This document shows positions 60,425 to 64,000 of a DNA stretch of 64,000 nucleotides, in pieces (positions within the stretch are counted from its first letter, which is position 1; each line of letters begins with the position of its first letter). The stretch is from Larimichthys crocea (taxonomy: Eukaryota > Chordata > Actinopteri > Sciaenidae). The DNA lies in NCBI RefSeq assembly GCF_000972845.2, contig NC_040025.1, positions 19,151,399-19,215,398 of the forward strand. Reading direction: 5' to 3'. Position numbers and translations under genes: made by a program. Under the pieces are notes generated by a model that was not told where the DNA came from, ran no database searches, and saw nothing but the letters and a program-made list of their open reading frames with translations.

Positions 60425-61125
60425 TTTATAATGCACGGCCGTGCACACTACTACATTTCCAGCTAATCAGAAGCGCGCAGTTGCAGAAAGGAGAGCGGTT
60501 GCCAAGGCAGCCACCAATCTCCCCTCCCCCTTCTCCCTCCGTTCCTCTTTCCCGTTTATTATCGGCAGAGGTCGCATGGCAGAGGGAAGTCCAACCACTT
60601 CTGTACTGGAACCAATGCAAGAATATGCACCTCCATAACAAAGCCTGTGTGGAGTCCTGAGAGCAGTAGAGGGAAAAACAAGAGGCTGCAAATTCATGGG
60701 CTGCTGTTAAACAGTTTTTGTTTTTTTTAAAGAGAGAGAGGATCTAAGTTGGGGGTTTTGCTTTTATTTGTTTTGGAACAACGGGATAGTTGTTGTTTTT
60801 TTTTTTGCCAACACGTGTGTATCCATGAAATTCGTACTCGTGCGTTTTGAGTGAGTGAGTGTTTCGCATCCTGGTGCGGAGCTCTGAGGAGGACTGCGCA
60901 TCACCAGAGTTGGTGCCGAAGTTCGGCCGCGAACGGATGTGAGGGAAGAGTGTACCGAGTAAAACTCCCCCACTTCTTTTTTTTTCTCTGTGTGTGTGTA
61001 TGTGTGTGTGTGCGTGTGTGTGTATGTGTGTGTGTATCTCCTGCTTCGGCGTTGTGTTTGCTGAGACAATAGTGAGTCAAAGACGCTGAAAGTGATTTCA
61101 TGCCTTCAGTCTCGCACAACCTGAG
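60425..61125 (+). promoter_or_regulatory. Probable tox2 promoter and 5' leader
   Basis: A TATA-like TTTATAA lies at 60425-60431, directly followed by the 14-base palindrome TGCACGGCCGTGCA (60432-60445). CpG frequency rises from here to the first exon. If transcription starts near 60455 the leader is about 670 bases and includes a TG run (60989-61035) and several upstream AUGs. The exact start, and whether the leader is spliced, cannot be read from the sequence. Confidence 0.5.
60989..61035. repeat. (TG)n microsatellite in the tox2 leader
   Basis: A TG run with TATG and CG interruptions, about 90 bp upstream of the tox2 start codon. It generates low-complexity CVCVCV frames. Confidence 0.9.
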
Positions 61126-61230
61126 ATGGACGTGAGATTTTATCCTGCGCCCCCGGCAAATGTGGGTTCATGCTCCCTACCGACTGATCCAAGTTGTCTG
61201 AGCTCGTTGGACTATTACCACTCGAACAAG
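61126..61230 (+). CDS. tox2: TOX high mobility group box protein 2, first coding exon (partial gene)
   Basis: Tox2 is a nuclear HMG-box transcription factor; in mammals TOX-family proteins act in lymphocyte and neural development. Only the first coding exon is here: 35 codons from ATG (GAGATGG context) ending in a complete AAG codon before a GTAAAT donor, phase 0 as in the family. The peptide starts MDVRFYPAPP and ends LDYYHSNK. TOX and TOX2 both begin MDVR.YP and share the exon end; LDYYH is closer to TOX2 than to TOX, and PIGT and WFDC genes are TOX2's chromosomal neighbours in human 20q13, so TOX2 is preferred. The HMG box and activation regions lie past the right edge. A 31-kb gene-poor flank on the left may hold its enhancers. 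Confidence 0.87.
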
Positions 61231-64000
61231 GTAAATAACAAAAACTGTGTGTGCATTCAAATGCTTAATGTCTCACCTGTCTCTCCATATACAGCCTGTG
61301 CAACACTCACGCAATGCCAAAAAAACGCACGCTTGCTCCAAACGCTACACGCACAAAAACAAAATGTCAAGTGTCAGCAAGTAAAGTGACCTGAGCCAGG
61401 GTGGACTGGTTTTAATTTAGTGTGCAGCAGGACACAAAATTTCTATTTAGTCTGTTGTTACTTTGCAGCGAAACCTGCAATCATTCTATTTTGCTGTTGA
61501 AAGAAAAATGTGTAGTGCAACTTTTTTTTTCTTTTTCCTCCTTTAACCAACATAGTCATTATGTTATTTCGCCGGTGAGATTGTGCAGTTGTGTTTTGCA
61601 CAAAGCTGGCATTAAGTGTCCCACCCGGTGTGGAATACCAGGGGCTGTATAGAATCCATACTGCCCCACTCTGCTCTCTGCTCCAACATTATCTTCCCTC
61701 TCAACGATTTCTTATAGCTTACATGTTTTTTTCCGCTGGGAGTTCAACGATTAAATGGATGTGTGCCAGTAATGTACTGTTAATTACTTTGTAAGGAGAA
61801 ACCACAGAGTCTGGCTGGTATAAGTATCACTCTTTTCTCTCTCTCTCTGTCTCTGTCTTTCTCAGCTTTGACACCCCGCCGCTTTTAGCTTGTGACCTGC
61901 ACTGACTGTATTGCAAGTGCGCAGGTGACATTTAAAACAACATTATGAATATATATATATATATATTAGATTATATATATATATAGTATATATATATAGA
62001 TATATATATATGTTGACAATTTCCAAGAAAAAAATCATCACCATCAAAAAACAATTCTTATTGTAATCCCGTTTTAAAGAACAGAAGGGTGGTGCAACAC
62101 TAGAAATCTTTAGGTGCGTTATAATGAAACTCACAGGAGATGAAACCACCACAAAGTAAGATGAGCTCTCAGCAAAAGTACTAATGAGCAATGCAAACAT
62201 AAGATATGCCCTGTGGAAACACCATGAAAACTATTTAAAACTGTTTCATTAACAGATTAACAGCTTCCACTAGTGCTACCAGCATCTCAGCCATCTGCAA
62301 TCACAGAATTAGACTTTGTTGTTGTCACTTACCCGTGGTGAAAATATTGCATAAAAACAGGCTCTTGCCGTTGACGTGCCTGCTGTAGATGAAGTTCTTA
62401 AGAGATTATAAAGATGGTCTGGAGTTCATTGGCTTGCTGTCTCTAGATAAAGATGGTTGATTTCAGGTATGACAATGAGGGGAATGATGAACAGTTGGGG
62501 ATGTTTTTCTTTCACTGTGTGGGCAAATGGAAAATCTCTGTAACTGAACGGAACATTCCAGTAATCAACTGAAAACATCATCCTCTTCCAGTTTAGATTT
62601 AAAAAAAAATGTCTTTTGTTCTGCGATAATCTTTGATCAGGTGTGGGAGCTTGTTGGGTTGCGAAAGAGAGAGAGAAAAAAAATCAGTAGACAGTTTATT
62701 TAGCCTGATTCGATCACAGATGAAATAAGATCTATATAAAACATTTACTGATGAGGCCTGGTTTACACCTGTGACACACAAACGAGCTCACATAACTGTC
62801 TTCTCCGCACAGGCTATCTTTTTGTAGGTCAAACGAATTAGGATCATCCTCCATGCGGATAATCCCAAGAATATGATGATATCCACACACTGCATGAATC
62901 CTGGAAACAAAGCCACTAGATAATAAGTGATATAAAGTGCTTTCACAAGGGAGAAAGTGACACCAACTACTGTCACCGATACAAAAGTGTGGCGCCCCTC
63001 AAAATTACAAGTGTTCATTTGAATTATTGAAATCTCCCTTCGCTTGAGGGGGTAAAAGGGGGGAGTTCTTTCCACAAGGGGAGGTATAATTTGCCATCAT
63101 CACATGTGTAACACTAACTACCTTCACTAGCAATGCAAATGAGACCAGGAGCAGCAGGGATCATTTGGTGTCCTGTTAACACAGCGCACGAGGTCAAGTT
63201 CCCCTCCTCAAACGCTTGTCAAACTGGCTGTGGCATTAAAGAGACATCTGATTTGTTATGTAGGCACTGTATCTACGGATCAGATCTGCCTGCTGCTAAT
63301 CATCTCTGACAGCACTGGTTGGCCAATTTCAAATTCTGCCCAGGTCACTTTTCCAAAGCAGCGTGGAGGCAAAAGGCTAATCATAGCATTAAGGTCAATT
63401 GTTTTTTTTTTTGGGCTTACTTTGCATATTTATGTGGATTCTTTTGGTTTGTAGCTGAATTACAAAGTAGCAGCATTTGTTGGCTTGTATCTTAGTTTAT
63501 AAGGATATTCTTTGGGGATAGTATTGTTGGAAAAGAGTCAAAATAATTTGAATAAAAAGACACTTTTGGTAAGATGGTTGCAATTTGGCTACCATATTGA
63601 GATTTAGCATAGTTATTGCTTTCTGGTTGCTCTGGGGGTTTTTTTTGTTTTGTTTTTTGTTTTTTATTGTTGCAGTTGTTATTTTTTCTTTTGAAAAAAA
63701 TGCAATTTACAGCCTGAGAAAACATTTCTCCTTTTATCGCTGTGAAATTTACAATGTTAATATGAGTCACGCACAAGCTTAATTGGATAAAATGAGCATG
63801 TGCTGGTATTTTTTGCTTTATAGTCTGTTTATTTGCGAACCTGTTTTGTGTGCTACCGGTGCACTATGATGCTGTGTGCGGACACAAGCCTAGTTTGAGT
63901 AATTAGCAAGTTTATGTGACTACCAGGGAACACGTGTGCTGCTTTCATGCTTTCAGCCTTTGTCACACTGCTCATTTGTTTAGCTCATAATAAGTCGATG
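61231..64000. other. tox2 intron 1 (partial)
   Basis: Begins with the donor of the first coding exon and runs past the window edge. It contains a TA-rich inverted block at 61949-62011 and a unique stretch at 62780-63130 with a 95-codon minus-strand frame. The second tox2 exon (expected to begin with FDG and contain the ITPP segment) was not seen. Confidence 0.7.
61949..62011. repeat. (TA)n-rich block with internal symmetry
   Basis: Four TA runs separated by short GA- or GT-containing spacers. On each strand it can fold back on itself. Confidence 0.85.

Noticed and set aside
61126..61230. Assignment of the right-hand exon to tox instead of tox2
   Set aside because: TOX shares MDVRFYP, but the exon end LDYYH fits TOX2 better and the neighbouring genes are those of the TOX2 region; the residual doubt is kept in the confidence.

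Overview
The window is vertebrate nuclear DNA, almost certainly from a ray-finned (teleost) fish. Genes are split by GT-AG introns, about 85% of the sequence is AT-leaning non-coding DNA, microsatellites are frequent, and the interspersed repeats are of kinds typical of fish genomes: a Tc1/mariner copy and non-LTR retrotransposon 3' tails. Four genes can be recognised by protein similarity recalled from the families. From left to right they are the first coding exon of phactr3 (minus), a complete 11-exon pigt (plus), a complete 4-exon gene for a three-WAP-domain protein (minus, wfdc2-like), and the first coding exon of tox2 (plus). The human counterparts all lie on chromosome 20q13, so this looks like a rearranged piece of one ancestral linkage group.

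Layout. 1-16644 is phactr3 intron 1 (the rest of phactr3 lies off the left edge). It holds a polypurine tract, a CpG-containing patch, three tandem monomers of a dispersed repeat, a retrotransposon tail, and one unexplained exon-like reading frame at 2811-3054. 16645-17675 is the head-to-head promoter region of phactr3 and pigt. 17676-24915 is pigt. 25630-27215 is the WAP gene, tail-to-tail with pigt. 27332-29295 is a dead Tc1-like transposon whose transposase is split by a 500-bp insertion with LTR-like ends. 29296-60424 is a gene-poor stretch of about 31 kb with repeats and several unique segments that could be tox2 regulatory elements. 60425-61230 is the tox2 promoter, leader and first exon, and 61231-64000 is tox2 intron 1.

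The genes do not form one pathway. PIG-T is a subunit of the GPI transamidase in the endoplasmic reticulum. The WAP protein is a secreted, disulfide-rich, probable protease inhibitor or antimicrobial protein. Phactr3 is an actin- and PP1-binding regulator, and Tox2 is an HMG-box transcription factor. I found no operon, CRISPR array, phage, toxin system or clearly novel multi-gene system. The most unusual items are the unexplained exon-like frame in the phactr3 intron, the nested LTR-in-Tc1 insertion, the enlarged N-terminal linker of PIG-T, the three-WAP protein with an odd cysteine, and the run of upstream AUGs before tox2.
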